In this document: positions 8,140 through 16,632 of the stretch, piece by piece
Layout of the letters: each line of letters begins with the position of its first letter
Numbering within the stretch: the stretch's first letter is position 1
Source of the DNA: Marinobacter sp. ELB17
GTDB lineage: Bacteria > Pseudomonadota > Gammaproteobacteria > Pseudomonadales > Oleiphilaceae
Reading direction: 5' to 3'
DNA length: 44,351 nucleotides
NCBI RefSeq assembly: GCF_000169375.1
Contig: NZ_AAXY01000029.1
Location: 1 to 44,351, forward strand
The notes under the pieces: generated by a model
Databases searched by the model: none
The model's input: only the letters and a program-made list of their open reading frames with translations
What the model was told of the DNA's origin: nothing
Position numbers and translations under genes: made by a program

Positions 8140-8846
8140 GTACACGGGCGCACCTATTTATTCTGCTGGCAGCGATCAGCCTGACCGGAACGATACTGCT
8201 TATCGCACTATCCACGGTACAACCGCAGGTCACGATCCCCGAGGGTAAGGACCCAGCCAACCAGACTCGCTCGATTCGCATTACACTGGCCGACCAGGCA
8301 CCCGAACCGGAATCGGCTGCGCAACCAGCAGGCGTTCCGGCTCCAAGGCCGGAACCGAAAAAACAGCCCGAGCCTTCACCCAAAGAGCCAGCACCGAAAT
8401 TCGACCCGATGCCAGAACCAGAGCCAGCGGAGAGCGCAAGCAAGCCAGTTGCAAAAACTAACACCAAACCAGCGGGAAAAACGGTCGCTCGCCAATCCGA
8501 AAAAACGGCAAAGTCCGCCGAGCCCACAAAAAAACAGCTACGCGCGGGGGCCTCACAGAAGACGGACAACTACCTCTCAAAACTGGTACGCCACCTGAGT
8601 GCCTACCGGGACTATCCGCGTCGTGCCCGGCGACTGGGCCTGCAGGGAACGCCCCTTGTGGTGTTCGAGTTTGATCGGGCGGGTCGACTCCTGAACTATC
8701 GCCTGTTACAAGGTTCATCCCACCGCATACTGGATGACGCAGCGCTGAATATGCTGAAACTGGCGTCGCCGTTTCCGCCAGTGCCGGATGACATGACCAG
8801 CGAGACCTTCCGTTTTCAATTGCCGGTCGCGTTCCAGCTCCGTTAA
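8136..8846 (+). CDS. tonB: TonB energy-transducing protein
   Basis: A 236-residue TonB. It has an N-terminal membrane anchor (about 7-27), a Pro/Glu/Lys-rich periplasm-spanning linker (about 55-140, with repeated PEP and KP runs) and a C-terminal TonB domain (about 148-236) containing YPRRARRLGLQGTPLVVFEF and ASPFPPVPDD. The YP motif and the following amphipathic strand are typical of the part that grips the TonB box of outer-membrane receptors. It is last in the exbB-exbD-exbD2-tonB operon and starts inside the stop of the previous gene. The likely client is the ferric-vibrioferrin receptor, which is not in the window. Confidence 0.88.
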   Translation: MSTRAHLFILLAAISLTGTILLIALSTVQPQVTIPEGKDPANQTRSIRITLADQAPEPESAAQPAGVPAPRPEPKKQPEPSPKEPAPKFDPMPEPEPAESASKPVAKTNTKPAGKTVARQSEKTAKSAEPTKKQLRAGASQKTDNYLSKLVRHLSAYRDYPRRARRLGLQGTPLVVFEFDRAGRLLNYRLLQGSSHRILDDAALNMLKLASPFPPVPDDMTSETFRFQLPVAFQLR

Positions 8847-9032
8847 ATGCACCGTAAGGGAATTGCATTTCCGCAAAAACAGCACCACAAAAGCTTCGCG
8901 GCGAAACCGATTCCCCTACGTTAGCGATTAACTCGCAGGCCACTGGTACGTAGGTTGGGCACGAACAAACTCCGATTAGGTTTGTTTGAATTATGCAGAG
9001 TTAACCTGACACCAGCCTTAAACGTCTAGTTC
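8847..9032. other. Gap between convergent tonB and sensor kinase
   Basis: There is no gene here. Immediately after tonB an AAATGCA...TGCATTT inverted repeat (about 8847-8872, 12-base loop) could be a weak terminator, but no T-tract follows it. No other signal is seen. Confidence 0.3.
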
Positions 9033-10361
9033 TCATTCGACCACAACAATATTGAGTTCGGCTTCAAAACCGTCGCTTTGGCCCGAGGCTGGTGATCGCA
9101 GGTTCAGGGTTATGCCCGCGCCGCTGGTGATGGCTTCAACAATCGCAAGCCCAATGCCGGAGCCTACTGTTTTTGTGTTGGAGCGGACAAAGCGATTACG
9201 CAATAAGGCTAGCTTCTCCGGCGATACAACCTCACCGCGATTGACCACTCGCAGGATACCGTCATCTGTCAGGCTGATATTCACAGGTTGATCGTTCGCG
9301 CCATGCCTAAGGGCATTGTCGATCAGATTCCGAACCAGAATGGCGAAGGCATCCAGGTCCAGTAATGACGTAACGTCATCATCAGGCAGGTTGAGCAGGA
9401 GTCGGCCGGGTGACTGGTGGTCATAATCGCTGGCTACCATCCGCAGTATGGGCACCAGGTTGTCAACCTGCTCTGATAAAGCGCTGCCACCCTCAGCCTT
9501 CGCCAGTTCCAGCAGCTTCTCTGACAGTCTTGAAAGGGTGCGAAGCGACTCTTCAATCTCGCTGGCTCGTGCTTTAACTCCTGCATCCTGCGTTTCCGTC
9601 TTTAACCGCTGTAGCTTGGCCAACGCCGTTGCCAGTGGGGTTCGCAATTCATGGGCGCTGTTGGCGGTAAAACTGCGCTCTGCTTCAAGGGCGCGACGCA
9701 GACGCTCCAGCAACCGGTTCACCGAGATCATGATAGGCTTAAACTCTTCCGGCAAACGCTCGACTGCGACGGGCGAAAGGTCGCCACCACCGCGGACTTC
9801 TATCGACTGCTGCAATTGAACAACTCGGCGAAGTGAACGTTTTATCACCCACCACACGCCCACCAGGCTGATGGGAATCAGAAATATAAGCGGCAACAGT
9901 AATGCAAGGCTCGTGTCCAGAACCGCTGCGCGCCTGTGATCCAGCGGTTCGGCAACCTCAATGTACAGGGTTTCGCTGATGGCTGACTCCCCGTATATCC
10001 GATGAGTTAGCGTGTCAGAGAAGCCTTCTCGCGGAATGGCGCCGAAAATTTTGGGGTCCGCGTCGTGGGATTGCAGCAGCAGCTTGCCTGACTTGTCCCG
10101 AACCAGATAGGTGAGATACTCGTTGTGTTCTTTCAGGGCCAATGCACGTTCCAAGCTTGGGTCCCCCTCCCGATTCAGTATGTCGGTCACCGCCAATGGC
10201 AGGATACGCTGCGCTGTTTCCTCCAATGCACTGTCGAATACCTCGTTCATTTCGTGCCGGGCCACCACGCCTGACGCTATAACACCCAACAGCCACAGCA
10301 AGGTCACGCCAAGGGTAAGCCAGGTGCCAAGGGTTTTGTGTAAGCTGGCTTTAGTGCTCAT
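9033..10361 (-). CDS. Sensor histidine kinase, PmrB/QseC-like
   Basis: A 442-residue membrane sensor kinase. TM1 is about 12-34, followed by a periplasmic sensor of about 110 residues, TM2 at about 150-172 and a HAMP linker. The HisKA box FTANSAHELRTPLAT contains the phosphoacceptor His, and the ATPase domain has NLIDNALRHG (N box) and GSGIGLAIVEAI (G2 box). The G1 box is reduced to VVNRGEVV, with Asn where Asp usually contacts adenine. It overlaps the response-regulator gene upstream by 11 bases, so the pair is co-translated. The sensor lacks the RExxE iron motif of BqsS. The signal is unknown, and control of the divergent reductase genes is inferred. Confidence 0.85.
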   Translation of the reverse strand: MSTKASLHKTLGTWLTLGVTLLWLLGVIASGVVARHEMNEVFDSALEETAQRILPLAVTDILNREGDPSLERALALKEHNEYLTYLVRDKSGKLLLQSHDADPKIFGAIPREGFSDTLTHRIYGESAISETLYIEVAEPLDHRRAAVLDTSLALLLPLIFLIPISLVGVWWVIKRSLRRVVQLQQSIEVRGGGDLSPVAVERLPEEFKPIMISVNRLLERLRRALEAERSFTANSAHELRTPLATALAKLQRLKTETQDAGVKARASEIEESLRTLSRLSEKLLELAKAEGGSALSEQVDNLVPILRMVASDYDHQSPGRLLLNLPDDDVTSLLDLDAFAILVRNLIDNALRHGANDQPVNISLTDDGILRVVNRGEVVSPEKLALLRNRFVRSNTKTVGSGIGLAIVEAITSGAGITLNLRSPASGQSDGFEAELNIVVVE

Positions 10362-11016
10362 TCGGTTCCAGCCTGTAACCCATACCTCTGACGGTTACTA
10401 TGGCATCGTGCCCCAGTTTTTTGCGCATACGGCTGATGTAAACCTCTATGGTGTTACTTTCAATTTCAGCCCCAAATTCGTACAGCCGGTCTTCAAGCTG
10501 AGCCCGCGATAGCAGTATTCCCGGGCGTTGCAAAAACCCCTCAAACAGCGCCCATTCACGGGCAGTAAGCTCCACTGGCTGGCCGTTGCGGTCGATGCGG
10601 CGGTCAGCCAGATCCACTTCAAGGTCGCCAACACGCACCAGAGGATTCGGGTTGCCACGATAACGACGTGCCACGGCGGCCACCCGGGCAGACAACTCTG
10701 ATAAGTCAAAGGGCTTCACCAGATAGTCGTCGGCACCGGCGTTCAGCCCTGTGATGCGGTCTGACACCTGATCCCGGGCGGTCAGAATGATCACGGGGGT
10801 TGTATCACCGGTTGCCCTCAGTTTTTTCAAAAAATCAAAACCGTGACCGTCTGGCAGCATCAGGTCGAGCAAAATCAGATTATAAGGCGTGGTTTTCACG
10901 CTCGTCTCAGCGAAAGCAAGGCTCTGAACCCAGTCCACGGCATGGCCATCTTCGCTGATCTGATCCTGCACGGCCTCGCCCAACCCGGTTGTATCCTCAA
11001 CCAACAGTACCCGCAT
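10351..11016 (-). CDS. OmpR-family response regulator
   Basis: A 221-residue DNA-binding response regulator. The receiver domain (1-about 115) has acidic residues at positions 7-8, the phosphoacceptor Asp51 in LILLDLMLPDG, a TAR motif and the conserved Lys in DDYLVKPFDL. The winged-helix DNA-binding domain (about 125-221) has the LTAREWALFEGF and SNTIEVYISRMRKKLG elements typical of the OmpR/PhoB family, closest by eye to PmrA/QseB/BqsR. It is first in a two-gene operon with the kinase, preceded by an AAGGTGAG ribosome site. The divergent gap holds a PmrA-like direct repeat that it may bind. Confidence 0.88.
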   Translation of the reverse strand: MRVLLVEDTTGLGEAVQDQISEDGHAVDWVQSLAFAETSVKTTPYNLILLDLMLPDGHGFDFLKKLRATGDTTPVIILTARDQVSDRITGLNAGADDYLVKPFDLSELSARVAAVARRYRGNPNPLVRVGDLEVDLADRRIDRNGQPVELTAREWALFEGFLQRPGILLSRAQLEDRLYEFGAEIESNTIEVYISRMRKKLGHDAIVTVRGMGYRLEPNEH

Positions 11017-11118
11017 ATCTCACCTTTCCCGTGATCGTGACCAAACGATACTACAGCCGTTACCTGACCGCAGCCTGAAGCAGCATTATTACCGTTCAGG
11101 CCAGTGTCAGGTAGCAAG

Positions 11119-11135
11119 CTTAAGATTGTTTCAAC
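11119..11135 (+). promoter_or_regulatory. Candidate response-regulator box (PmrA/BqsR-like direct repeat)
   Basis: CTTAAG-ATTGT-TTCAAC is a perfect YTTAAG half-site followed, 11 bases start to start, by a second half matching 4 of 6. PmrA- and BqsR-type regulators bind direct repeats with this helical spacing (family knowledge). It lies 22-38 bp upstream of the PepSY gene in the divergent gap. Confidence 0.4.
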
Positions 11136-11156
11136 GGACTCAACGGGAGACATGCC

Positions 11157-11540
11157 ATGAATATAAAACCCCTTGTTATCACCTTTTCGTTGCTGCTCAT
11201 GAGCGGCAGCGCCTTGGCCGACGATGATTGCGATGACCCGATTGCCGGATGGCAACCCCGGGAGAGCCTGCGACAGAAGCTTGAAGCGGAAGGTTGGAAG
11301 GTGTTCCGCATCAAGGTGGATGACGGCTGTTACGAGGTTAAAGGAAGGGATCCAAACGGTCATCGTGTGGAGGCCGAGTACTCGCCAGCGACCTTTGAGC
11401 TGAGGGAAATGGAGCGCGAAGATGACGATCACGATGATGACCGTCATGGCAAGTCACGAAACGACAACGCATCGACCAATGAAGACCCGGTTTCGCCTAG
11501 GGGAATCGTCAAAGGTCGCCCCACCGTGACTGTTGAGTAA
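11157..11540 (+). CDS. Small periplasmic PepSY-domain protein
   Basis: A 127-residue exported protein with a signal peptide (MNIKPLVITFSLLLMSGSALA, cut about residue 21) and a single PepSY-type domain at about 25-85 containing GWQPRESLRQKLEAEGWKV, DDGCYEV and VEAEYSPATFEL. The tail is hydrophilic, with a run of Asp/His (EDDDHDDDRH) that could bind metal ions. A GGGAG ribosome site lies about 8 bases upstream. It is first of three genes with a DUF2271 protein and a PepSY-membrane reductase, and divergent from a two-component pair. Proteins of this type are common beside such regulators. The molecular role is unknown. Confidence 0.8.
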   Translation: MNIKPLVITFSLLLMSGSALADDDCDDPIAGWQPRESLRQKLEAEGWKVFRIKVDDGCYEVKGRDPNGHRVEAEYSPATFELREMEREDDDHDDDRHGKSRNDNASTNEDPVSPRGIVKGRPTVTVE

Positions 11541-11557
11541 TTAAAGGAGAGTAGATC

Positions 11558-12031
11558 ATGAAAAAGATTCTGTTTGCGCTAGGCCTTGCGGCTGTGATGA
11601 CGGTACCGGGCTACGCACAGGCCAGGGAAGTCACTTTCAGCACACAACTGAGCAATTACGGCGGTGACGGAGCTTACCTCGCGCTCTACCTCACCGATGC
11701 CGATGGCAAATATCATGAGACCCTCTGGATATCTGGCGAGAAAAGCAAATATTACAAGCATCTGCGCGATTGGGCCCGGGGCAGCGGTTTGAACCAGGCT
11801 GAATACGATGGCCTGACCGGCGCCAGTGTGACCAGTGGGCGCACCCAGAACGTGACCCTGGAACTTGATGACGTAATGATCGATGCCGGCTACCAGGTTC
11901 GTGTGGATAGCGCCGTTGAAGATATGCGCGACAACCGCTCGGATGTGGTGGTTCCGCTAACCACGGAAGGCTCTGGAAAGTCTATTGCTGGCCGTGGCTA
12001 CGTCCAGTCTTTTGTCTATAACCTCAAGTAA
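11558..12031 (+). CDS. Periplasmic DUF2271 protein
   Basis: A 157-residue exported protein with a clear signal peptide (MKKILFALGLAAVMTVPGYAQA) and a beta-rich mature domain. The pattern YLALYLTDADGKYHETLWISGEKSKYYKHLRDWARGSG is typical of DUF2271 proteins, which travel with PepSY-membrane reductases. An AAAGGAGA ribosome site sits about 8 bases upstream. It lies 17 bp after the PepSY gene and 18 bp before the reductase, so it is surely in one operon. It may be a periplasmic redox or flavin/metal partner of the reductase. No function is established from the sequence. Confidence 0.78.
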   Translation: MKKILFALGLAAVMTVPGYAQAREVTFSTQLSNYGGDGAYLALYLTDADGKYHETLWISGEKSKYYKHLRDWARGSGLNQAEYDGLTGASVTSGRTQNVTLELDDVMIDAGYQVRVDSAVEDMRDNRSDVVVPLTTEGSGKSIAGRGYVQSFVYNLK

Positions 12032-12049
12032 CTGACGGGCACCAGCTTC

Positions 12050-14275
12050 ATGCTACGCAAGCTTCATGGTTGGCCTGGATTGGTCGCCGCATTGCTGCTT
12101 TTGGTGCTGGCGACCACGGGCGTTGTTTTGTCCGTCGCACCCGCCATTGAACGGGCGAGCGCGACCATTCCGGCGACCGGCCAAATCAGTGTTGCTGACC
12201 TGGCTGAGCGTGTAGTGGCGCATTATCCGGGCACCGAGCAGATACAACGCTCTCTTTCAGGCGAAGTTATCGTCTATTACAGCCGAGACGGCCAGCCAGG
12301 AGCGGACCTGGTTAACCCCCTGACCGGTGAGGGTATTGCCCTCTATCAGCCATCAGCCTTTTTGCGCTGGGTAAAGAATCTGCACCGCTCATTTCTATTG
12401 GATGATGCAGGCCGAATGGTTGCCGGCGGCTTGGCGGTAATGATGCTGTTGCTATGCCTATCCGGCATGTTTCTGCTGGCACGACGTATCGGGGGGTGGA
12501 AGGCCGTTTTAAAGCCCATTGCAGGTTCCGGTAGCTCGCGGATTCACGCCGAGCTGGCACGCTTTGCGGTTATCGGTTTGTTGCTGTCGGCACTGACGGG
12601 CAGCTACATGTCTGCCGTGCGGTTTGGCCTGTTGCCGGAGGCTGCTGCTGCGGAGCCATCCTTTCCGGCGGAGGTTTCAGGCGGCACGCCGGCACCGGTG
12701 AACTCTCTGATCGCGCTAAAAAACGTAGACGCAAGCGAGCTGCGTGAGCTGGTGTTCCCTTACCCGGACGACCCCAGCGACGTCTATTCCCTGAACACCA
12801 CGCAGGGCTCCGGGTTCGTTGATCAGGCAACCGGAGAACTGCTGCAGTACCAGCCTCGCTCTGCTGGTAATCAGTTCCAGCACTGGATGATTCGCCTGCA
12901 CACGGGTGAAGGCCTGTGGTGGCTGGGTTTGATTCTTGGGGTGGCTGCGCTGACCGTGCCGGCGCTGTCGTTTACCGGTATACAGGTCTGGTGGCGGCGA
13001 CGTTCAACATCCGCGTGCCTGGGTGAAGGTGCCAGTACCGAAATGGCGGATGTGGTTATTCTGGTGGGTTCAGAAGGCAATACCACCTGGGGTTTTGCAA
13101 GAGATCTTCAAAAAAAGCTCAATCAGGCCGGCAAAAAAGTACATTGTGCGCCGATGAATGACCTGGCAAAACGCTACCCGCAAGCCTCGGTGCTTTTTAT
13201 TCTGACATCAACCTACGGAGACGGTGACGCGCCCTCCTCCGCCAGTCAGTTCATGACTCGATTTGAACACTTTCAGGCGGATGACGGATTGGGGTTTGTG
13301 GTCCTAGGGTTTGGTGACCGACAGTTCCCAAAATTCTGTCAGTATTCGCTGGATGTAGACGCTGCCCTCAGTAGTAAAGGCCTGCCGCAAATGGACTTTG
13401 TTACACGAATCGATCGCGGCTCCGCCATCCAGTTTCGTGAATGGGGCGAGGCTATCGGCGAGCGCATGGGCATCTCATTGGCGCTCGCCCATAATCCCGC
13501 GCCAGCCACCACTACGGAATTCGAGCTTGTTGAGCGCGTGGACTATGGCGTTGCGGTAAACGCACCTACCAGCATATTGCGTTTCAGGCCGGTACAAGAT
13601 CGCAGAAATTTATGGCAGGTGTTGTCTTTCAGAAGCCGGTTACATCTGCCGAGTTTCGAGGCGGGTGACTTGTTTGGCGTTGCGCCACCCGAAGATAACA
13701 CGGCCCGATTGTATTCGTTGGCGTCTTCGGCCTCGGATGGGCAGTTGGAAATCTGCGTCCGGAAACAGACCAATGGCCTGTGTTCAGGGTATCTGCACAG
13801 CCTCAAACCGGGAGATCGTATTACCGGGTTTATCCAGCAAAACCCAGGCTTTCGTCCGGCGGGCGGTGCAACGTCCATTATTCTCGTGGGCGCCGGCGCA
13901 GGAATAGGCCCACTGGCCGGCTTTATCCGAAAAAATACTGACCTTAGTCCGATGCACCTATACTGGGGTGGACGCAATCCGCAATCGGATTTTCTCTATC
14001 AGCCGGAACTTGGTGGTTATCTGGATGACCACCGTCTTACCGGACTGAATACGGCGTTTTCACGATCAGCAGATAAAGCCTATGTTCAGGATGCCATCAT
14101 GGCTGACGAAACCGCGTTGCGGCAATTGATTGAGAAAGGCGCCCAGGTGCTGGTGTGTGGTGGCCGGGATATGGCTTCTGGTGTGAGCCAGGTGTTTGAC
14201 TCCATCCTCAAACCATCGCACATGGACGTCGATGAGTTGAGAGCCGAAGGGCGCTACCTGGAAGATGTTTACTGA
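12050..14275 (+). CDS. Fused PepSY-TM / flavodoxin / FAD-NAD(P)H reductase
   Basis: A 741-residue inner-membrane oxidoreductase. The N-terminal half (1-about 325) is a PepSY-associated membrane module with about four helices and conserved His residues in LHGWPG, NLHRSF, HAELARFA and WMIRLHTGEGLWWLG, which could ligate heme. Next is a flavodoxin domain (about 335-475; VILVGSEGNTTWGFA, TSTYGDGDAPSS, GFGDRQFPKFC). Last is a CPR/sulfite-reductase-type FAD/NAD module (about 490-741; ARLYSLASS, GAGAGIGPLAGFIR, VLVCGGRDMASGV, and the C-terminal LRAEGRYLEDVY). It should pass electrons from NAD(P)H across the membrane to a periplasmic acceptor, plausibly ferric iron. The acceptor is inferred, not shown. 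It is the third gene of the PepSY-DUF2271 operon. Confidence 0.85.
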   Translation: MLRKLHGWPGLVAALLLLVLATTGVVLSVAPAIERASATIPATGQISVADLAERVVAHYPGTEQIQRSLSGEVIVYYSRDGQPGADLVNPLTGEGIALYQPSAFLRWVKNLHRSFLLDDAGRMVAGGLAVMMLLLCLSGMFLLARRIGGWKAVLKPIAGSGSSRIHAELARFAVIGLLLSALTGSYMSAVRFGLLPEAAAAEPSFPAEVSGGTPAPVNSLIALKNVDASELRELVFPYPDDPSDVYSLNTTQGSGFVDQATGELLQYQPRSAGNQFQHWMIRLHTGEGLWWLGLILGVAALTVPALSFTGIQVWWRRRSTSACLGEGASTEMADVVILVGSEGNTTWGFARDLQKKLNQAGKKVHCAPMNDLAKRYPQASVLFILTSTYGDGDAPSSASQFMTRFEHFQADDGLGFVVLGFGDRQFPKFCQYSLDVDAALSSKGLPQMDFVTRIDRGSAIQFREWGEAIGERMGISLALAHNPAPATTTEFELVERVDYGVAVNAPTSILRFRPVQDRRNLWQVLSFRSRLHLPSFEAGDLFGVAPPEDNTARLYSLASSASDGQLEICVRKQTNGLCSGYLHSLKPGDRITGFIQQNPGFRPAGGATSIILVGAGAGIGPLAGFIRKNTDLSPMHLYWGGRNPQSDFLYQPELGGYLDDHRLTGLNTAFSRSADKAYVQDAIMADETALRQLIEKGAQVLVCGGRDMASGVSQVFDSILKPSHMDVDELRAEGRYLEDVY

Positions 14276-14344
14276 CATGGAATGCAGACGCAGTTGCAGC
14301 TCCGTCACACCGTATTTTTGATGACCACATTGATGGCCAAGGGC

Positions 14345-15430
14345 TTAACGGGAAGCCTCCTGCACCACCGGAAAGTGGCCGCGGGTGGCGTTGGCAAAGC
14401 GCACCAGAGCCAGCATAACGGGCACCTCTACCAGCACACCCACCACCGTTACCAGCGCCGCTCCGGACTGCAAACCAAACAGCGCAATGGCGACCGCCAC
14501 GGCCAGCTCGAAGAAATTACTGGCGCCGATCATACCGGCAGGCGCCGCAACGCAATGGGGCACCTTCCAGGCCTTCGCCCAGCCGTAAGCGATGAAAAAG
14601 ATCAGCACGGTCTGAAGAATCAGCGGGATAGCAATCAGCACGATATGCAATGGATTAGCGATAATCACGTCGCCCTGAAAAGCGAACAGCAACACCAGGG
14701 TGATGATCAAGCCAAAGGGTGTAATGGGTGCCAGGCGTTTCATAAAAACCTTGCTGAACCAATCTATGCCGCGCCGCTTGATAACCGCCTGACGAGTCAA
14801 ATAGCCGGCGCCCAGTGGAATGACAATATACAAGACCACTGACAGGATGACCGTATCCCAGGGCACCTGAATGTTTGACACGCCCAGTAGGAAAACGACG
14901 ATGGGCGCGAAGGCGAACAGCATGATTAAATCATTGATCGCCACTTGAACCAGAGTGTAGGCCGCGTCGCCCCGCGTGAGGTAGCTCCACACGAAAACCA
15001 TGGCGGTACAGGGCGCAGCACCCAGCAAGATAGCCCCGGCCAGGTATTCATTGGCCCGATCCGCGGGTATCAGAGGCGCGAACACCACGGTAAAAAAGAA
15101 CCAGGCGATAGCAAACATGGTGAAAGGCTTGATCAGCCAGTTAACCGCCGTGGTAATAACCAGCCCCTTGGGCTGACGGCGAACACCGAGAACCGACGTG
15201 AAATCGACCTGTACCATCATGGGGAAAATCATCGCCCAGATCAGCATCGCGACGGGAATTGAAACCTGCGCAACCTCAAAGCGTGACAAGGTCTCGGGGA
15301 TGGCGGGAGCGAACTGCCCTATCAGCACACCCGCTACAATAGCCAGGGCTACCCAGAGCGTAAGAAAACGTTCAAACAGCCCCATACCTTCAGACGCGCT
15401 GGGGGACTGTGAGCTTTCAGGTGTGGTCAT
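14345..15430 (-). CDS. acr3: ACR3-family arsenite efflux permease
   Basis: A 361-residue inner-membrane arsenite/proton antiporter with about 10 membrane helices. Cys141 in ILLGAAPCTAMVFVWSYL is the conserved Cys that ACR3 proteins need, and the C-terminal GMIGASNFFELAVAVAI block is also diagnostic. It is the last gene of arsR-arsC-arsH-acr3, 57 bp after arsH. It exports As(III) formed by ArsC from arsenate. The family call is strong because this motif set distinguishes ACR3 from the unrelated ArsB. Confidence 0.93.
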   Translation of the reverse strand: MTTPESSQSPSASEGMGLFERFLTLWVALAIVAGVLIGQFAPAIPETLSRFEVAQVSIPVAMLIWAMIFPMMVQVDFTSVLGVRRQPKGLVITTAVNWLIKPFTMFAIAWFFFTVVFAPLIPADRANEYLAGAILLGAAPCTAMVFVWSYLTRGDAAYTLVQVAINDLIMLFAFAPIVVFLLGVSNIQVPWDTVILSVVLYIVIPLGAGYLTRQAVIKRRGIDWFSKVFMKRLAPITPFGLIITLVLLFAFQGDVIIANPLHIVLIAIPLILQTVLIFFIAYGWAKAWKVPHCVAAPAGMIGASNFFELAVAVAIALFGLQSGAALVTVVGVLVEVPVMLALVRFANATRGHFPVVQEASR

Positions 15431-15487
15431 GTCTCGTTTCCTTTGATTATTGTTAGCGTTGCGTCAGCGACTAGCGAGTTTCTGGCG

Positions 15488-16207
15488 TCAAATGGCGCGC
15501 TGATTAACGCGATTTGACAGCGCATCGGCGCTCTCTTTGCGCTCCGAGTAACGATCGGTCAACGCATTGTTGCGGTCGCGTACCAGCCAGGTGAACTTCA
15601 CCAACTCTTCCATAACATCGACGATTCGGTCGTAAAAGGGTGACGGTTTCATGCGGTCATTTTCGTCGAATTCCATGAAAGCCCTGGGCACTGACGACTG
15701 GTTTGGGATAGTCAGCATGCGCATCCAGCGCCCTAACACGCGCAGTTGATTCACGCTGTTGAATGACTGCGAGCCACCGCAGACCTGCATCACGGCCAGA
15801 GTCTTGCCTTGGGTTGGGCGCACGGCCCCCAGCGTCAGCGGAATCCAGTCAATTTGTGCTTTCATGATACCGGTCATAGCGCCGTGGCGCTCCGGCGAAC
15901 ACCACACCATGCCCTCAGACCATTCGGCGAGTTCGCGTAACTCCGCAACCTTGGGATGGGACGCATCCTCGGCGTCGGGGAGCGGCAGTCCGGTAGGGTC
16001 GAAGGTTCGAACTTCACAGCCAAACCAGCTCAGCAGCCGCCCCGCTTCTTCGGAAACCAGCCGAGAAAAAGACCGCTCTCGCAGCGAGCCGTAGAGCATC
16101 AGAATACGGGGGGCATACCGAGACGCGCCAGGGCCGACCAGCGCTTTAATATCAATAGCGTGAAGCTTGTCAGGATCAATACTGGGCAAGTCATGCAACA
16201 GGGTCAT
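15488..16207 (-). CDS. arsH: ArsH NADPH-dependent flavoprotein
   Basis: A 239-residue FMN-binding NADPH oxidoreductase. ArsH oxidises trivalent organoarsenicals and confers resistance (family knowledge). Motifs include ILMLYGSLRERSFSRL (FMN phosphate loop), VWCSPERHGAMTGIMKAQIDW and VMQVCGGSQSFNSVNQLR, all characteristic of ArsH. The open frame extends 36 codons further upstream into arsC, but the extension is not ArsH-like. The ATG at 16207 lies 5 bases after the arsC stop and gives the usual family length. It is third in the ars operon. Confidence 0.92.
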   Translation of the reverse strand: MTLLHDLPSIDPDKLHAIDIKALVGPGASRYAPRILMLYGSLRERSFSRLVSEEAGRLLSWFGCEVRTFDPTGLPLPDAEDASHPKVAELRELAEWSEGMVWCSPERHGAMTGIMKAQIDWIPLTLGAVRPTQGKTLAVMQVCGGSQSFNSVNQLRVLGRWMRMLTIPNQSSVPRAFMEFDENDRMKPSPFYDRIVDVMEELVKFTWLVRDRNNALTDRYSERKESADALSNRVNQRAI

Positions 16208-16212
16208 ACGGG

Positions 16213-16626
16213 TCACTGTGCGGCTCCCGCTTGGTAAATCACCTCTCCATCTTCCTTGGTGAAGTGCGCAATGGGGCTTTCGAGCATATCCAGAACGCGC
16301 TCTGCCGGTCGGCACAGGCGGGCCCCTTTGTCAGTCACGACAATCGGTCGGTTGATCAGAATCGGATACGCAATCATGGTGTCAATCACCTGCGCATCGT
16401 TCAATGCCGGATTGTCGAGCCTTAGCTCATCAAAGGGCGTGCCTTTGCGCCGAAGAAGATCGCGGGGCGTTATCTGCATCATCGAAAGCAGTGTTACCAG
16501 TTGCTCTCGAGTGGGCGGTGTCTTGAGATATTCCACGACTTCAGGCGCTTCACCCGAGGCCTTCATCACTGCCAATGTGTTACGCGAGGTTCCGCATTCA
16601 GGATTATGATAAATATAAGATTTCAT
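16213..16626 (-). CDS. arsC: Arsenate reductase, glutaredoxin-linked ArsC
   Basis: A 137-residue cytoplasmic arsenate reductase of the plasmid R773 type, which reduces As(V) to As(III) with glutathione and glutaredoxin. The active-site Cys11 lies in HNPECGTSRNTL. Further family elements are EYLKTPPTREQL, LLRRKGTPFDEL and ILINRPIVV, which contribute the Arg residues of the oxyanion pocket. It lies 6 bp after arsR and 5 bp before arsH. Length and motifs are entirely standard. Confidence 0.94.
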   Translation of the reverse strand: MKSYIYHNPECGTSRNTLAVMKASGEAPEVVEYLKTPPTREQLVTLLSMMQITPRDLLRRKGTPFDELRLDNPALNDAQVIDTMIAYPILINRPIVVTDKGARLCRPAERVLDMLESPIAHFTKEDGEVIYQAGAAQ

Positions 16627-16632
16627 GATCTC

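Noticed and set aside
8063..8569. Gly/Ser/Ala-rich open frame on the minus strand
   Set aside because: It is the reverse of the Pro/Glu/Lys-rich TonB linker, with no independent support.
8870..8935. Strong terminator after tonB
   Set aside because: Only short imperfect stems without a T-tract are present.
16207..16315. 36-codon N-terminal extension of ArsH
   Set aside because: It overlaps arsC and is unlike ArsH; the ATG at 16207 directly follows the arsC stop and gives the family length.
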